64,000 bases of DNA from Blastococcus aurantiacus (lineage in GTDB: Bacteria > Actinomycetota > Actinomycetes > Mycobacteriales > Geodermatophilaceae). Within the stretch, counting starts at the first letter, position 1. Each line of letters opens with the position of its first letter. Shown piece after piece: positions 38,596 through 48,040 of the stretch. The stretch is from contig NZ_FNBT01000001.1 of the NCBI RefSeq assembly GCF_900102425.1, positions 310,001-374,000 of the forward strand. The letters are read 5' to 3'. Below the pieces are notes generated by a model. That model saw only the letters and a program-made list of their open reading frames with translations. It was not told where the DNA came from and searched no databases. The position numbers were made by a program, and so were the translations under genes.

Positions 38596-39240
38596 TCAGC
38601 GGTCCCGCGCGACCGTCAGCTCGGGGCGGAGGGCCAGGATCAGGCCGAGCACCGTGTAGCCGACGAGCAGGTGGGCGGCCCCGACGAAGGACCCGACCTC
38701 GGCGCTGGCCAGCGCGGAGACGGGCAGCATGACCAGCACCCAGGTCTCGGCGACCGCGGGCCAGACCCGGGCCGGTCCCCGCCACCGCCCGGCGATCGCG
38801 ATCCGGATGCCGATCGCGGCCATGCCCAGCATCGACAGCGGCCAGAACGCGTCCAGCGCCAGGAAGATCGCGTCCTCCGACACGTCCGGGGCGACCATCC
38901 ACTGGATCGACGACGCGATGGCCAGGCCCAGCATCACGTGCTCCGCGTGGAGGAAGCGCCGCGCCAGCCGGCCGGTGCCGGTGGCCCGGGTGCGCAGCTG
39001 GACGGCGACCAGCGCCACCAGGCCCAGCTGGAAGAGCAGCGAGCTGGCCTTGTAGGCCAGCGGGTACTCGCCGTCGACGGGGTCGACGTCGTAGGTGAGC
39101 ACGGTGCCGAGCGCCCAGGCCGCCGCACCCGCCGCCATCGCCAGGCCGCCCAGCCGGACGGCCCGGGTGGGGTCGTTCCGCGTCCTGGGGGTTGCGGTGG
39201 TGTCGGTGCGCGCGGGCGCCGGGCTCGTGTTGACGGACAT
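38596..39240 (-). CDS. Hypothetical membrane protein, six predicted helices
   Basis: 214 residues. After a Thr/Arg-rich N-terminus, hydrophobic segments lie near residues 30-50, 65-82, 98-115, 125-148, 163-180 and 185-203. Text such as SSLLFQLGLVALVAVQLRTR and MLGLAIASSIQWMVAPDVSE shows no transport signature. GGAGGA 3-8 nt before the ATG supports the start. It is divergent from the histidine kinase gene. Confidence 0.7.
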   Translation of the reverse strand: MSVNTSPAPARTDTTATPRTRNDPTRAVRLGGLAMAAGAAAWALGTVLTYDVDPVDGEYPLAYKASSLLFQLGLVALVAVQLRTRATGTGRLARRFLHAEHVMLGLAIASSIQWMVAPDVSEDAIFLALDAFWPLSMLGMAAIGIRIAIAGRWRGPARVWPAVAETWVLVMLPVSALASAEVGSFVGAAHLLVGYTVLGLILALRPELTVARDR

Positions 39241-39417
39241 CGGTCCTCCGGAGGTTCACGGGGCGATGCCCCGGTGGCACCGCTGGGGAGAACCGTCGCG
39301 GGCGGCCGTCCCGGGCAGCCAGGGGCGCGGCACCCCGATCCGGCCCGGTCGTGTCCCGGGTGGCTCGGGACGCCGGGACCCTGGTCCCCGGGACACCGGT
39401 CCCGGCATGATCCGCGC

Positions 39418-41538
39418 GTGGAGGTCCGGGAGCTCACCGACGCCGCCGCGCCGGAGGTGCCCGCGCCGGTGCAGTCGCGGCGCGATCGGCTCGTGCCCGT
39501 ACTCGGCTGGCTCTCCACCGCCGTCACGCTCGCCGCGGTCGCGGCCAGCGCCGCACTGGACCTGGCCACGCCCGCGTCGGCCCGCGAGGCCGTCGACTCG
39601 GGCACCGGCTGGGAGATCGGGCTCTCCGGCCTGCTGCTCGCGGTCCCCGGCGCCCTGCTGCTGAGCCGGGCACCGCGCAACGCCGTGTCGTGGGTGGTGG
39701 CCGGGTCCGCGCTGTTCTGGGCGCTCGACGGCCTGGCGTCGTCCTGGCTCACCTATGCGGTGCAGAGCGACCCTCCCCTGCCCGGCGCGTCGCTGGCCTT
39801 CTGGTTCGTGCAACGGTTCGGCGCCTGGTTGCTCTTCGGCCTCCCGCTGCTCCTGCTCCTCTATCCCGACGGCCGGCTCCCCACCACCGGCCGCTGGCGC
39901 ACGGTGTCGTGGGTCGCGATCGGCTCCACGGCCCTGCTGCCCGTCCTCGTCGTCACCACCCCGGCCGACGTCCTGGACCGGCGCGCCGACCAGCAGCTGC
40001 CCGAGGCCTTCGAGGGGCTGGTGCTCGATCCGACGAGCCTGCCGCTCCCCGAGGCCGTGGCCCTGCCGCTGCTGCACGTCGCCTTCCCGCTGGTCGCCCT
40101 GGGCGTCCTGCTGCCGCTGGCCGTCGTCGTGCACCGGCTGCGGGCCGCGTCCGGCGAGGATCGGCGGCGCATGCGCTGGCTGCTCTGGGCCGGCGTCGTC
40201 GACGCGCTGGTGATGCTGGGTGCCCTGCTCTTCCCCTCCTCCCGGATCAGCCTCGATCTGGCGCTGGCGATCGGGCTGACCGGGCTGGCCGTCACGGTCG
40301 GCATCCTGCGGCCGCGGGCGATCGACATCGACCGGCTGCTGGGCGGCACCCTCGTCTACGGCGGACTCGCGGCCGGCGTCGTCGTCCTCGACCTGCTCGT
40401 CCTGGGCGCCGCCGGCGTGCTCCTCGACGGCCGCTTCGACGAGCGCAACGCGCTGCTCGTCACCCTCCTGGTCGTCGCCGTCGGCTACGTCCCGCTGCGC
40501 GCCGCGCTGTGGCGCTTCGTCCGGCGCTGGGCCCTGGGCGAGCGGGAGGACCCCTACCGCGTGGTCTCCGGCCTGGCCGAGCGGCTCGAGCGCACCGACG
40601 ACGCCGACCAGCAGCTCATGGCCGTCGCGTCGGCGGTGGCCGAGGCCTTCCGCTCGCCCTACGTCGGGGTCGAGGTCACCTCGTCCGGCGGTGGCCGGTT
40701 GCTGGCCGAGCACGGCGCACGACCCACCGCGGTGCAGTCGCTGCCCATCGCCTACCGCGGGGAGCCGATCGGCCGGCTGCTGCTCCCCCGCCGCGGGGTG
40801 CGGGCCCAGCTGCTCTCCCGCGACGAGCGGCTGCTCGCCGACGTCGTCCGGCAGGCGGCCGGCGCGGCCCGGGCCGGATCCCTGGCCGCCCAGCTGCAGG
40901 CGAGCCGGGAGCAGCTGGTCGCCGCCCGCGAGGAGGAGCGCCGCCGGCTGCGCCGCGACCTGCACGACGGGCTGGGCCCGAGCCTGGGCGCCGTGGTGCT
41001 GCGCATCGACACCGCCCGCAACCTGGCCGCCGACCGGCCGGAGGAGGCCGACCTGTTGCTGCGCCGGGCGCGCGACGAGGTGGCCGCGGCGCTCGCCGAC
41101 GTCCGCCGGCTGGTGCACGACCTGCGCCCACCCGCGCTCGACGACCTCGGGCTCGTCGGAGCGGTCCGCCAGCAGGCCGAGCGGGTGCTGCCCCCGCACG
41201 TCGACCTCGCGCTGACCGGGGACGCCGGGGCCGAGCTGCCCGCAGCGGTCGAGGTGGCCGCCTACCGGATCGCGTCCGAGGCGCTGGCCAACGTCGCCCG
41301 GCACGCCCGCGCCTCCCGGGTGGAGGTCGCGCTCGGCCGCGACGACGGTGCCCTCGTGGTCACCGTGACCGACGACGGGTGCGGCATCGCACCGGAGGCC
41401 CCAGCGGGGGTCGGGCTGGTGTCGCTGCGGGAGCGGGCAGCCGAACTGGGCGGGTCGTGCACGGTCGAGTGCCCGCCCGACGGTGGCACGGTGGTGCGGG
41501 CGGTGCTGCCCGCACGCGGGAGGAGCGAGGATGGCTGA
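39418..41538 (+). CDS. Membrane sensor histidine kinase (HisKA_3, NarL/LiaS type)
   Basis: 706 residues. The N-terminal half has about eight membrane helices (WLSTAVTLAAVAASAALDLA ... VVVLDLLVLGAAGVLL). A GAF domain follows (LAERLERTDDADQQLMAVAS, AVAEAFRSPYVGVEV), then a dimerisation helix with the phospho-His in RRRLRRDLHDGLGPSLG. The ATPase part has ASEALANVARHARAS (N box), VTDDGCGIAPEA (G1) and GVGLVSLRERAAELGGS (G2). It should sense an envelope or cytoplasmic signal and phosphorylate the response regulator encoded next. GTG 39418 lies 6 nt after CATGAT, suggesting a leaderless mRNA. It overlaps the next gene by 8 nt. Confidence 0.93.
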   Translation: MEVRELTDAAAPEVPAPVQSRRDRLVPVLGWLSTAVTLAAVAASAALDLATPASAREAVDSGTGWEIGLSGLLLAVPGALLLSRAPRNAVSWVVAGSALFWALDGLASSWLTYAVQSDPPLPGASLAFWFVQRFGAWLLFGLPLLLLLYPDGRLPTTGRWRTVSWVAIGSTALLPVLVVTTPADVLDRRADQQLPEAFEGLVLDPTSLPLPEAVALPLLHVAFPLVALGVLLPLAVVVHRLRAASGEDRRRMRWLLWAGVVDALVMLGALLFPSSRISLDLALAIGLTGLAVTVGILRPRAIDIDRLLGGTLVYGGLAAGVVVLDLLVLGAAGVLLDGRFDERNALLVTLLVVAVGYVPLRAALWRFVRRWALGEREDPYRVVSGLAERLERTDDADQQLMAVASAVAEAFRSPYVGVEVTSSGGGRLLAEHGARPTAVQSLPIAYRGEPIGRLLLPRRGVRAQLLSRDERLLADVVRQAAGAARAGSLAAQLQASREQLVAAREEERRRLRRDLHDGLGPSLGAVVLRIDTARNLAADRPEEADLLLRRARDEVAAALADVRRLVHDLRPPALDDLGLVGAVRQQAERVLPPHVDLALTGDAGAELPAAVEVAAYRIASEALANVARHARASRVEVALGRDDGALVVTVTDDGCGIAPEAPAGVGLVSLRERAAELGGSCTVECPPDGGTVVRAVLPARGRSEDG

Positions 41539-42190
41539 GCCCGACGAGGGACCGCTGCGGGTGCTCGTCGTCGACGACCACCCGGTGTACCGGGACGGAC
41601 TGGCGATGCTGCTCGGGTCCGTGCCCGGTCTGGCCGTCGTCGGCACGGCCGCGGACGGCGCGGAGGCGGTCCGCTGCGCCCGCGAGGAGCAACCCGACGT
41701 CGTCGTCATGGACGTGCAGATGCCCGGGATGGACGGCATCGCGGCGACCCGCGCCATCACCTCGGAGTCACCGTCGGTCGGGGTGGTCGTGCTGACCATG
41801 AGCGAGGACGACGGCACCGTCTTCTCCGCCGTCCGGGCCGGGGCCCGCGGCTACCTGCTCAAGGGCGCCGACCAGGAGGAGGTCGTGCGCGCGATCACGA
41901 CGGTCGCCGGCGGCGGCGCGGTGTTCGGCGCAGCGCTCGCGCGCCGGATCGCGGAGTTCTTCACCGCCGGACCCGCCGGCCCGGAGACGGCGTTCCCCCA
42001 GCTCACCGCCCGGGAGCGCGAGGTGCTCGACCTGGTCGCTGCGGGGCGCACCAACGCCCAGATCGCGGCCACGCTGTACCTGTCGCCGAAGACGGTCCGC
42101 AACAACGTGTCGAACGTGCTGGCCAAGCTGCAGGTCACCGACCGGGCCCAGGCGATCGTCCGTGCCCGCGACGCCGGCCTCGGGCGCTGA
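41531..42190 (+). CDS. NarL/FixJ family response regulator
   Basis: 219 residues. The receiver domain has VLVVDDHPVYRDGL, the phospho-acceptor Asp in VVVMDVQMPGMDG, VVVLTMSEDD and the Lys of GYLLKGADQEE. The LuxR-type HTH is LTAREREVLDLVAAGRTNAQ and LYLSPKTVRNNVSNVLAKLQ. It is the cognate regulator of the overlapping kinase gene (ATG inside the kinase stop region, 8-nt overlap). Targets are unknown. Confidence 0.96.
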   Translation: MAEPDEGPLRVLVVDDHPVYRDGLAMLLGSVPGLAVVGTAADGAEAVRCAREEQPDVVVMDVQMPGMDGIAATRAITSESPSVGVVVLTMSEDDGTVFSAVRAGARGYLLKGADQEEVVRAITTVAGGGAVFGAALARRIAEFFTAGPAGPETAFPQLTAREREVLDLVAAGRTNAQIAATLYLSPKTVRNNVSNVLAKLQVTDRAQAIVRARDAGLGR

Positions 42191-42231
42191 CCCGCGGGAA
42201 TGGCGGTCCGGCGGAGCCCGTTCGACCGGAC

Positions 42232-42648
42232 ATGACGACCTCCTCGCAGCAGCCCCAGGTGCAGAAGACCGACGCCGAGTGGCGCGCCCAGCTGTCGCCG
42301 GAGGAGTACGCGGTGCTCCGCCAGGCCGGCACCGAGCGGGCCTGGACCGGTGAGTACGTCGACACCAAGACCGTCGGCGTCTACGAGTGCCGTGCCTGCG
42401 GTGCCGAACTGTTCCGCTCGGAGACCAAGTTCGACTCGCACTGCGGCTGGCCCTCGTTCTACGAGGCCTCCGCGGAGGACCACGTGATCCTCCGCGAGGA
42501 CCGCAGCTACGGGATGCTCCGCACCGAGGTGCTGTGCGCCAGCTGCCACAGCCACCTGGGTCACCTCTTCGACGACGCCCCGCAGACGCCCACCGGCGAC
42601 CGCTACTGCATCAACAGCGTCTCCATCCGCCTGCAGCCGGCGGAGTAA
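42232..42648 (+). CDS. msrB: Peptide-methionine (R)-S-oxide reductase
   Basis: 138 residues. MsrB repairs the R form of oxidised methionine in proteins using thioredoxin. Two CxxC pairs bind structural zinc: ECRACGAELF and LCASCHSHLGH. The active-site Cys is in RYCINSVSIRL near the C-terminus, and the catalytic His/Arg region CGWPSFYEA is present. It is 41 nt after the response regulator gene and might be read through from it. Two tandem hairpins follow. Confidence 0.96.
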   Translation: MTTSSQQPQVQKTDAEWRAQLSPEEYAVLRQAGTERAWTGEYVDTKTVGVYECRACGAELFRSETKFDSHCGWPSFYEASAEDHVILREDRSYGMLRTEVLCASCHSHLGHLFDDAPQTPTGDRYCINSVSIRLQPAE

Positions 42649-42665
42649 CCCACCGCACGACGTCG

Positions 42666-42699
42666 GAGGGCGGTCACCCGATACCGGGTGACCGCCCTC
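42666..42699. terminator. Perfect 15-bp hairpin after msrB
   Basis: GAGGGCGGTCACCCG-ATAC-CGGGTGACCGCCCTC, 17 nt past the msrB stop, between convergent genes. Confidence 0.85.
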
Positions 42700-42709
42700 T
42701 GGCGTTCCT

Positions 42710-42750
42710 GCTTTTCCGCGGTGATGCGGACCGCTTCACCGCGGAAAAGC
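42710..42750. terminator. Second hairpin between msrB and hemQ
   Basis: Perfect 14-bp repeat GCTTTTCCGCGGTG/CACCGCGGAAAAGC with a 13-nt loop, ending 4 nt before the hemQ stop codon. On the minus strand the T4 run lies in the 5' arm... of the plus strand and in the 3' arm of the opposite reading, so it probably terminates hemQ. Confidence 0.75.
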
Positions 42751-42754
42751 GGAG

Positions 42755-43471
42755 TCAGGCCAGGTCGCGGACCAGCTCGGCGATCGGCTTGCGGACGCCG
42801 GTGTAGAAGGGGATCTCCTCGCGGACGTGCCGGCGCGCGCGGCTGGCCCGCAGGTCCCGCATGAGGTCGACGATGCGGTGCAGTTCGTCGGCCTCGAAGG
42901 CGAGCATCCACTCGTAGTCGCCCAGCCCGAACGAGGCGACGGTGTTGGCCCGCACGTCCGGGTAGGGCCGGGCCTGCATGCCGTGCTCCTTGAGCATGTC
43001 CCGCCGCTCCTCGTCCGGGAGCAGGTACCACTCGTAGGAGCGCACGAAGGGGTAGACGCACACGTAGCGGCGCGGCTCCTCGTCGGCGAGGAACGCCGGG
43101 ATGTGGCTGCGGTTGAACTCCGCCGGCCGGTGCAGCGCCATCTGCGACCAGACGGGGTCGAGGCTGCGGCCCAGCGTGGTGCGGCGGAGCCGGGTGTAGG
43201 CCTCCTGCAGCGCGTCTGGGGTCGAGGCGTGCCACCACACCATGACGTCGGCGTCGGCCCGCAGCCCGGCGACGTCGTAGACGCCGCGGACGACGACGTC
43301 CTTGCCTGCCAGCTCCTCGATCAGCGCGGAGGCCTCGTCGGCGGCGGCGGTGCGCGCGTCGTCGGCCAGCGGGCGGGCCAGGCGGAACACCGACCACATC
43401 GTGTAGCGGATGCTCGCGTTGAGCTCGTTCGCCCGCTTGCCGATGCTGCGTTCCTCGGTCTGCTCGGTCAT
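42755..43471 (-). CDS. hemQ: Coproheme decarboxylase (chlorite-dismutase-family heme synthase)
   Basis: 238 residues. HemQ/ChdC decarboxylates coproheme to heme b with H2O2, the last step of the coproporphyrin-dependent pathway of Gram-positive bacteria. Recognised by [17 protein letters not shown], the [18 protein letters not shown] segment, the catalytic Tyr in [15 protein letters not shown], the proximal-His region [13 protein letters not shown], and a C-terminal [12 protein letters not shown]. The distal residue of chlorite dismutases is not obvious, consistent with HemQ. It lies four genes from hemE on the same strand. Confidence 0.95.
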   Translation of the reverse strand: MTEQTEERSIGKRANELNASIRYTMWSVFRLARPLADDARTAAADEASALIEELAGKDVVVRGVYDVAGLRADADVMVWWHASTPDALQEAYTRLRRTTLGRSLDPVWSQMALHRPAEFNRSHIPAFLADEEPRRYVCVYPFVRSYEWYLLPDEERRDMLKEHGMQARPYPDVRANTVASFGLGDYEWMLAFEADELHRIVDLMRDLRASRARRHVREEIPFYTGVRKPIAELVRDLA

Positions 43472-43498
43472 GCCCCCATCATCCCCCCGGACGTGGAA

Positions 43499-43529
43499 CC
43501 GCCCGCGACCCGGTCGGGGTCGCGGGCGG
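43499..43529 (-). terminator. Hairpin after the 52-codon gene
   Basis: 13-bp stem CCGCCCGCGACCC/GGGTCGCGGGCGG, 5-nt loop, between the small gene (43535) and hemQ. Confidence 0.7.
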
Positions 43530-43534
43530 AGCGT

Positions 43535-43693
43535 TCAGCGGTCCGCGGAGGCGCGGCGCCGGCCGGTCAGCAGGTCGGCGTGCTGCTCGCGGCAGTCACC
43601 GCACGCGGCCAGCCACACGTGGTGGCGCAGGCAACGGGCTGCGGGACGGGGTCGTGGGGTGGTCGGGTGGATCGGGTCGTGCTGGGTGCTCAC
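43535..43693 (-). CDS. Small Cys/His-containing protein
   Basis: 52 residues: MSTQHDPIHPTTPRPRPAAR, CLRHHVWLAACGDCREQHAD, LLTGRRRASADR. Three Cys and several His, in the pattern C-x2-HH-x5-C-x2-C, could bind zinc or an iron-containing ligand. Third codon positions are G or C in 46 of 52 codons, which supports coding. GTG start; an independent terminator follows. It sits between the hemG-side membrane gene and hemQ. No family is recognised. Confidence 0.55.
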   Translation of the reverse strand: MSTQHDPIHPTTPRPRPAARCLRHHVWLAACGDCREQHADLLTGRRRASADR

Positions 43694-43760
43694 GGTCCTA
43701 CCAACACCGGCCTGCCCCTGGGGATGCCCCCGCTGCCCGTGGCGTCCACCACCGTCGGGC

Positions 43761-44726
43761 TCAGGGCACGGCGACCAGGGCGGGGCGGGCGCGGCCGGGC
43801 AGGCACGCCAGCGCGGCCAGCGCCACCGCGGCGCCGTCCTCCAGGAGCGCCGCCGTCACCGCCGGCATCCGGGTCGCCGCCCAACGGCGCCAGGCGACCC
43901 CGGCCACGGAACCCGCCGCGGCCCCGACCACGCCCGCCGTGGCCGGCACCGCGCCGTTGGCGCCGGACCTGGTCGCCAGCCGCGCACCGCCCTCGAACCC
44001 GCCCAGCAGCCGCGAGAGCAGCCCTGCACGGCTGAGACGGGACGGCGCACCCGGCTGCTTGTCGGCGACCAGCTCCGCGGCCAGGGCGACCGTCGTCGCC
44101 ACCTTGGCCGGCACGGTGGACCGCCCCGGTCCGGAGCCCCGGGGGGCGCTGAGGATGGGCCCGGCGAAGCCCAGGCTGCTGCGGCTGCCGGTGGCCAGCC
44201 CCAACAGGGCCGAGCGCAGCACGACGGCCGCACCGGCCGGGCGGCGCGGCGTGCGCTTCTCGCGGTCGCTCGGCGCCGCCTCGAGCACCGCCTGCACCGC
44301 CACGCCGTAGGCCAGGTGCGGCACGGCGTCGGCCGCCCAGTCGGCGGCCGACCAGGTGCGCGGATCCCCGATGCCCAGCCCGGCGATCGCGAGGTCCGTG
44401 GCAGCGGCGGACGTCACACCGGCGAGCACCGCGCCCACGGGTGGGGAGAAGCGCACGCCGTAGGAGCGGGCGGCGCTGGCCAGCACGCCGACGCCGAGGC
44501 CGTTGCCCAGACCTGCGAGGGCCGCGAGCGCGCTCCGGCGCGACTCCTGCGCGCGGCCCCTGCCCGGCACCGGCCGGCCGATGCGCTCGGCCACCGCGTC
44601 CACGATCTGCCCGGGGACCGGACTGGCCGGGCGGCCGCGCAGCGCCATGTCGAGGTAGCCCACGGCGTCCAGCGCGACGGTGCCGGCCGCACCGGCGGCC
44701 AGCCCGCGGAGAAAGGTCCCGGTCAT
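43761..44726 (-). CDS. Hypothetical membrane protein of the heme cluster
   Basis: 321 residues, Ala/Gly-rich with seven or eight weak hydrophobic segments. The first part, FLRGLAAGAAGTVALDAVGY, LDMALRGRPASPVPGQIVDA, resembles DUF1440-like membrane proteins. The second half, SALLGLATGSRSSLGFAGPI, resembles DUF4126-like ones, so it may be a fusion; both likenesses are weak. Start ATG 44726 is favoured by GAGG upstream over one 12 codons earlier. It lies 43 nt downstream of hemG on the same strand. Confidence 0.65.
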   Translation of the reverse strand: MTGTFLRGLAAGAAGTVALDAVGYLDMALRGRPASPVPGQIVDAVAERIGRPVPGRGRAQESRRSALAALAGLGNGLGVGVLASAARSYGVRFSPPVGAVLAGVTSAAATDLAIAGLGIGDPRTWSAADWAADAVPHLAYGVAVQAVLEAAPSDREKRTPRRPAGAAVVLRSALLGLATGSRSSLGFAGPILSAPRGSGPGRSTVPAKVATTVALAAELVADKQPGAPSRLSRAGLLSRLLGGFEGGARLATRSGANGAVPATAGVVGAAAGSVAGVAWRRWAATRMPAVTAALLEDGAAVALAALACLPGRARPALVAVP

Positions 44727-44769
44727 GCCCTCGACCCTGGTCGCCCGGGCCGGAGTCGGCAACCGGCGG

Positions 44770-46140
44770 TCAGCCCAGGAGTGCGGTGACCGCCCGGGTG
44801 GCGTCGCGGATGCACGCAGGAACGCCCAGCCCGTCGAACGCCGCTCCGGCGACCTCCAGGCCGGGCACCTCCGCCACGGCGGCCCGCACCGCGGCGACCC
44901 GTTCCCGGTGCCCGACGAGGTACTGAGGCAGCCCCCCGCCCCACCGGATCAGCGCCGTCTGCAGCGGCTCGGGACGGTCCAGGCCGAGCAGATCGGCGAC
45001 GTCGGCCACCACGGCGGCGATCAGCTCGTCGTCGTCGCGCTGCAGGTCCTCCTCCGCGCGGAACCGGCCCACCGACGAACGGACCAGCAGCGCCTCCCCG
45101 CCGCCCAGGTGCGGCCACTTCGCCGACGACACGGTGACGCCCTTGACCAGGCGCCCGGTGACCGGCGGCACGAGCAGCCCCGACCCGGCGGGGACGTCCT
45201 GGGCGGGGAAGGCCATGGCGACGACGGCCATCGACGCGTACGGGATGCCGGCCAGCGGCTCGACCGCGCCCGGCGCCACCTCGCGCAGCAGCCGGGCCGC
45301 CTTCAGCGCCGGAGCGGTCACCAGCACGTGGTCGGCGTCCAGCAGCTCCGGCTCGGCCGCGGACCCGATGGAGAGCTGGAAGCCGCCGGGCGTGCGGCGC
45401 AGCCCGTGGGCGGGCGTGCGGAGCCGGACATCGGCGCGGGCGGCCTCGACCAGCGCGGCCGGCAGCGACCCGATCCCGTCGGAGACGGTGACGAACACCG
45501 GCCCGTCGGCGTCGCCCCGGCTGCGGATGCCGGCGTCCCGGGCGGCCGCCGCGGCACCCAGGACCGACCCCGCGGCCGGCAGGGAGGCGGCAAGGGCCGG
45601 CATGGTCGCCTGCAGCGACAGCTCGTCGGCCCGGCCGGCGTAGACGCCGCCCAGCAGCGGCTCGACCAGCCGGTCGACCACCTCGTCGCCCAGCCGCTCG
45701 CGCAGCAACGCGCCGACGGCGACGTCGCCGTCGGGCCGGACCGGCGGGAGGTCGGCCTCGGCCCGCACCCGCGCGACGCCGTCGGGTGACAGGAAGCCCT
45801 CGAGACCTTCGGCGGAGGCGGGGACGCCGAGCACGGTGCCGGCCGGCAGCGGGTGCCGGCCGTCGGGCAGCACCACCGAGGCCTGGGTGGTGGCGGGCGC
45901 GACCAGCCGGTCGCCCAGGCCGAGGGCCTCGACCAGCGCCACGGCGTCGGGCACGCGGGCGAGCATCGCCTCGGGCCCGGTGTCGTACCAGTGCCCGGCG
46001 AGCTCGATGCGGTGCAGCTTGCCGCCGATCCGGTCGCCGGCCTCCAGCACCACGATCTCGTCGTCCGGCCGGCGACGGCGCCACTCGAAGGCGGCGGTCA
46101 GGCCGGTGATGCCGGCCCCGACGACGACGAAGCGGCTCAT
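44770..46140 (-). CDS. hemG: Coproporphyrinogen/protoporphyrinogen III oxidase (HemY/CgoX type)
   Basis: 456 residues, FAD-dependent. The Rossmann motif is [17 protein letters not shown] at the N-terminus, with [14 protein letters not shown] and [11 protein letters not shown]. The C-terminal FAD motif region has [20 protein letters not shown]. Conserved substrate-pocket text includes [20 protein letters not shown] and [12 protein letters not shown]. In organisms with HemQ, this enzyme oxidises coproporphyrinogen III to coproporphyrin III. Its ATG overlaps the hemE stop by 4 nt (ATGA), so the two are coupled. Confidence 0.93.
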   Translation of the reverse strand: MSRFVVVGAGITGLTAAFEWRRRRPDDEIVVLEAGDRIGGKLHRIELAGHWYDTGPEAMLARVPDAVALVEALGLGDRLVAPATTQASVVLPDGRHPLPAGTVLGVPASAEGLEGFLSPDGVARVRAEADLPPVRPDGDVAVGALLRERLGDEVVDRLVEPLLGGVYAGRADELSLQATMPALAASLPAAGSVLGAAAAARDAGIRSRGDADGPVFVTVSDGIGSLPAALVEAARADVRLRTPAHGLRRTPGGFQLSIGSAAEPELLDADHVLVTAPALKAARLLREVAPGAVEPLAGIPYASMAVVAMAFPAQDVPAGSGLLVPPVTGRLVKGVTVSSAKWPHLGGGEALLVRSSVGRFRAEEDLQRDDDELIAAVVADVADLLGLDRPEPLQTALIRWGGGLPQYLVGHRERVAAVRAAVAEVPGLEVAGAAFDGLGVPACIRDATRAVTALLG

Positions 46141-47210
46141 CTCGTCGTGAGCTCGTGGACCAGCTCGGCGACGTGGGTGAGCGCGCCGGGGTCGGTGTCC
46201 GGCAGCACGCCGTGGCCCAGGTTGAAGATGTGGCCGCGGGCGGTCCGGCCCTGCTCGACGACCCGGCGCACCTCGCGGTCGACCGTCGCGCGATCGGCCA
46301 GCAGGACGGCGGGGTCCAGGTTGCCCTGCAGCGACCGGTTCGGGCCGACGCGGCGGGCCGCCTCGTCGAGCGGGATCCGCCAGTCGACGCCCACGACGTC
46401 GGCGCCGGCGTCCCCGATGAGCGGCAGCAGCTCACCGGTGCCCACGCCGAAGTGGATGCGCGGGACGTCGCGCTCGCCCAGGCCGTCGAACACCGCCCGC
46501 GAGTGCGGCAGCACGCGCTCGGCGTAGTCGGCCGCCGAGAGCACGCCCGCCCACGAGTCGAAGAGCTGGACGGCCACCGCTCCGGCGTCCACCTGCGCCC
46601 GCAGGAAGATCGCCGCCGAGACGGCCAGCTTGTCCAGCAGCCGGGACCAGGCCTCCGGCTCCGCGTACATGAACGCCTTGGTGCGGGCGTGCTCCTTGGA
46701 GGGGCCGCCCTCGATCAGGTAGGTGGCGAGGGTGAACGGCGCCCCGGCGAAGCCGATGAGCGGGGTGGCCCCCAGCTCGGCGACCAGCTGGCGCACCGCC
46801 GTCTCCAGGAAGCCCAGCGCCTCGGGCTCCAGGGCCGGCAGCGCGTCGACGTCGGCCACCGAGCGGACCGGTTTGTCGATCACCGGCCCGATGCCCGGCT
46901 TAATCTCGACGTCCATCCCGGCGACGACCAGCGGCAGGACGATGTCGGAGAAGAGGATGGCCGCGTCGACGCCGTGCCGGCGGACCGGCTGCAGGGTGAT
47001 CTCGGTGACCATGTCGGGGTCCTGGCAGGCGTCCAGCATCACCGTGCCGGCGCGCAGGCTGCGGTACTCCGGCAGGGAGCGGCCGGCCTGGCGCATGAAC
47101 CACACCGGCGTGCGGCTGACCGGCAGCCCCCGGGCGGCGCGGACGAGGTCGGACTCGGCCGGGGACGTCGAGGGGACCGGGGCGGGGGCCGGGGTGGGGT
47201 CGGAGCTCAC
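46137..47210 (-). CDS. hemE: Uroporphyrinogen decarboxylase
   Basis: 357 residues from GTG 47210. HemE removes four carboxyls from uroporphyrinogen III to give coproporphyrinogen III. Signatures are [58 protein letters not shown] and [18 protein letters not shown] lies about 10 nt before the chosen start; an in-frame start 18 codons earlier would add a low-complexity leader. First gene of the hemE-hemG pair, divergent from the DUF3000 gene. Confidence 0.96.
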   Translation of the reverse strand: MSSDPTPAPAPVPSTSPAESDLVRAARGLPVSRTPVWFMRQAGRSLPEYRSLRAGTVMLDACQDPDMVTEITLQPVRRHGVDAAILFSDIVLPLVVAGMDVEIKPGIGPVIDKPVRSVADVDALPALEPEALGFLETAVRQLVAELGATPLIGFAGAPFTLATYLIEGGPSKEHARTKAFMYAEPEAWSRLLDKLAVSAAIFLRAQVDAGAVAVQLFDSWAGVLSAADYAERVLPHSRAVFDGLGERDVPRIHFGVGTGELLPLIGDAGADVVGVDWRIPLDEAARRVGPNRSLQGNLDPAVLLADRATVDREVRRVVEQGRTARGHIFNLGHGVLPDTDPGALTHVAELVHELTTR

Positions 47211-47325
47211 GAGGGCCGATCCTCCCAGACGCCCGCCGGGCGCGTTCCCGGCGCGTCGCGACACAGTCGGCCACCTCTGCGGCGCGTCGGGAGCGATGTG
47301 CTAGCAGGCGACCTACCCTGCGCAC

Positions 47326-47970
47326 GTGGAGCCGCATCTCCTGGCCGAGGCCGGGAACAAGGGCAAGGACGGACGCGGGGACGAGGTCCCCGCCGCGTTC
47401 CGGGCCGCCCTGGACGCGCTGGCGGGCGTCCGCGCCCGCCCGGAGATCGTCCTCGAGCACATCCCGGCTCCCCAGCGGCTGGCCCCGTACGCCCACGCCA
47501 TCGGCGCGTCGGTGAGCGAGCGGGACGGTGACGAGGACGTCGAGATCGCCAGCGCGCGGTTCATCGTCCTGCACGACCCGGCCGGCCACGAGACCTGGCA
47601 CGGGACGACGCGGTGCGTCGGCTACCTCTCGGCCGAGACCGACGAGGAGCTCGTCGACGACACGATGTTCTCCGAGGTCGCCTGGAGCTGGCTCACCGAC
47701 GCGCTGGCCGAGACCGGGGCCGAGCACACGACCGTCGGCGGCACCGTCACCCGCACGGCCTCGACGCGGTTCGGCGAGCTGGCCGGACCCGAGCACTCGG
47801 TGGACGTCGAGATGCGCGCCTCCTGGACCGCGGGCGACACCGCACTGGACCAGCACCTGCAGGCGTGGCTCCAGGTCCTGGCCAACGCGGCGGGCCTCCC
47901 GCCCCCGGGGGTCCATCTCCTCGGGGAGGGCGGGAGAGGCGCCGACCGGTCCGGCGGCGAGACTCTCTAA
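47326..47970 (+). CDS. DUF3000 domain-containing protein
   Basis: 214 residues. Text such as VPAAFRAALDALAGVRARPE, LAPYAHAIGASV, GRFVVLHDP-like ARFIVLHDPAGHETWHGTTR and DTMFSEVAWSWLTDAL fits the DUF3000 family, restricted to actinobacteria and usually found between hemE and rnd. The function is unknown. GTG 47326 lies 6 nt after TACCCT (47314-47319), so a leaderless mRNA is likely. The RNase D gene follows 70 nt later. Confidence 0.9.
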   Translation: MEPHLLAEAGNKGKDGRGDEVPAAFRAALDALAGVRARPEIVLEHIPAPQRLAPYAHAIGASVSERDGDEDVEIASARFIVLHDPAGHETWHGTTRCVGYLSAETDEELVDDTMFSEVAWSWLTDALAETGAEHTTVGGTVTRTASTRFGELAGPEHSVDVEMRASWTAGDTALDQHLQAWLQVLANAAGLPPPGVHLLGEGGRGADRSGGETL

Positions 47971-48040
47971 CATCGGTCCCGGCGCGCGGGCTCCCGCTCC
48001 GCGACCGACCGACGAGGACCGGCGAGAAGGTGGACGGCAA

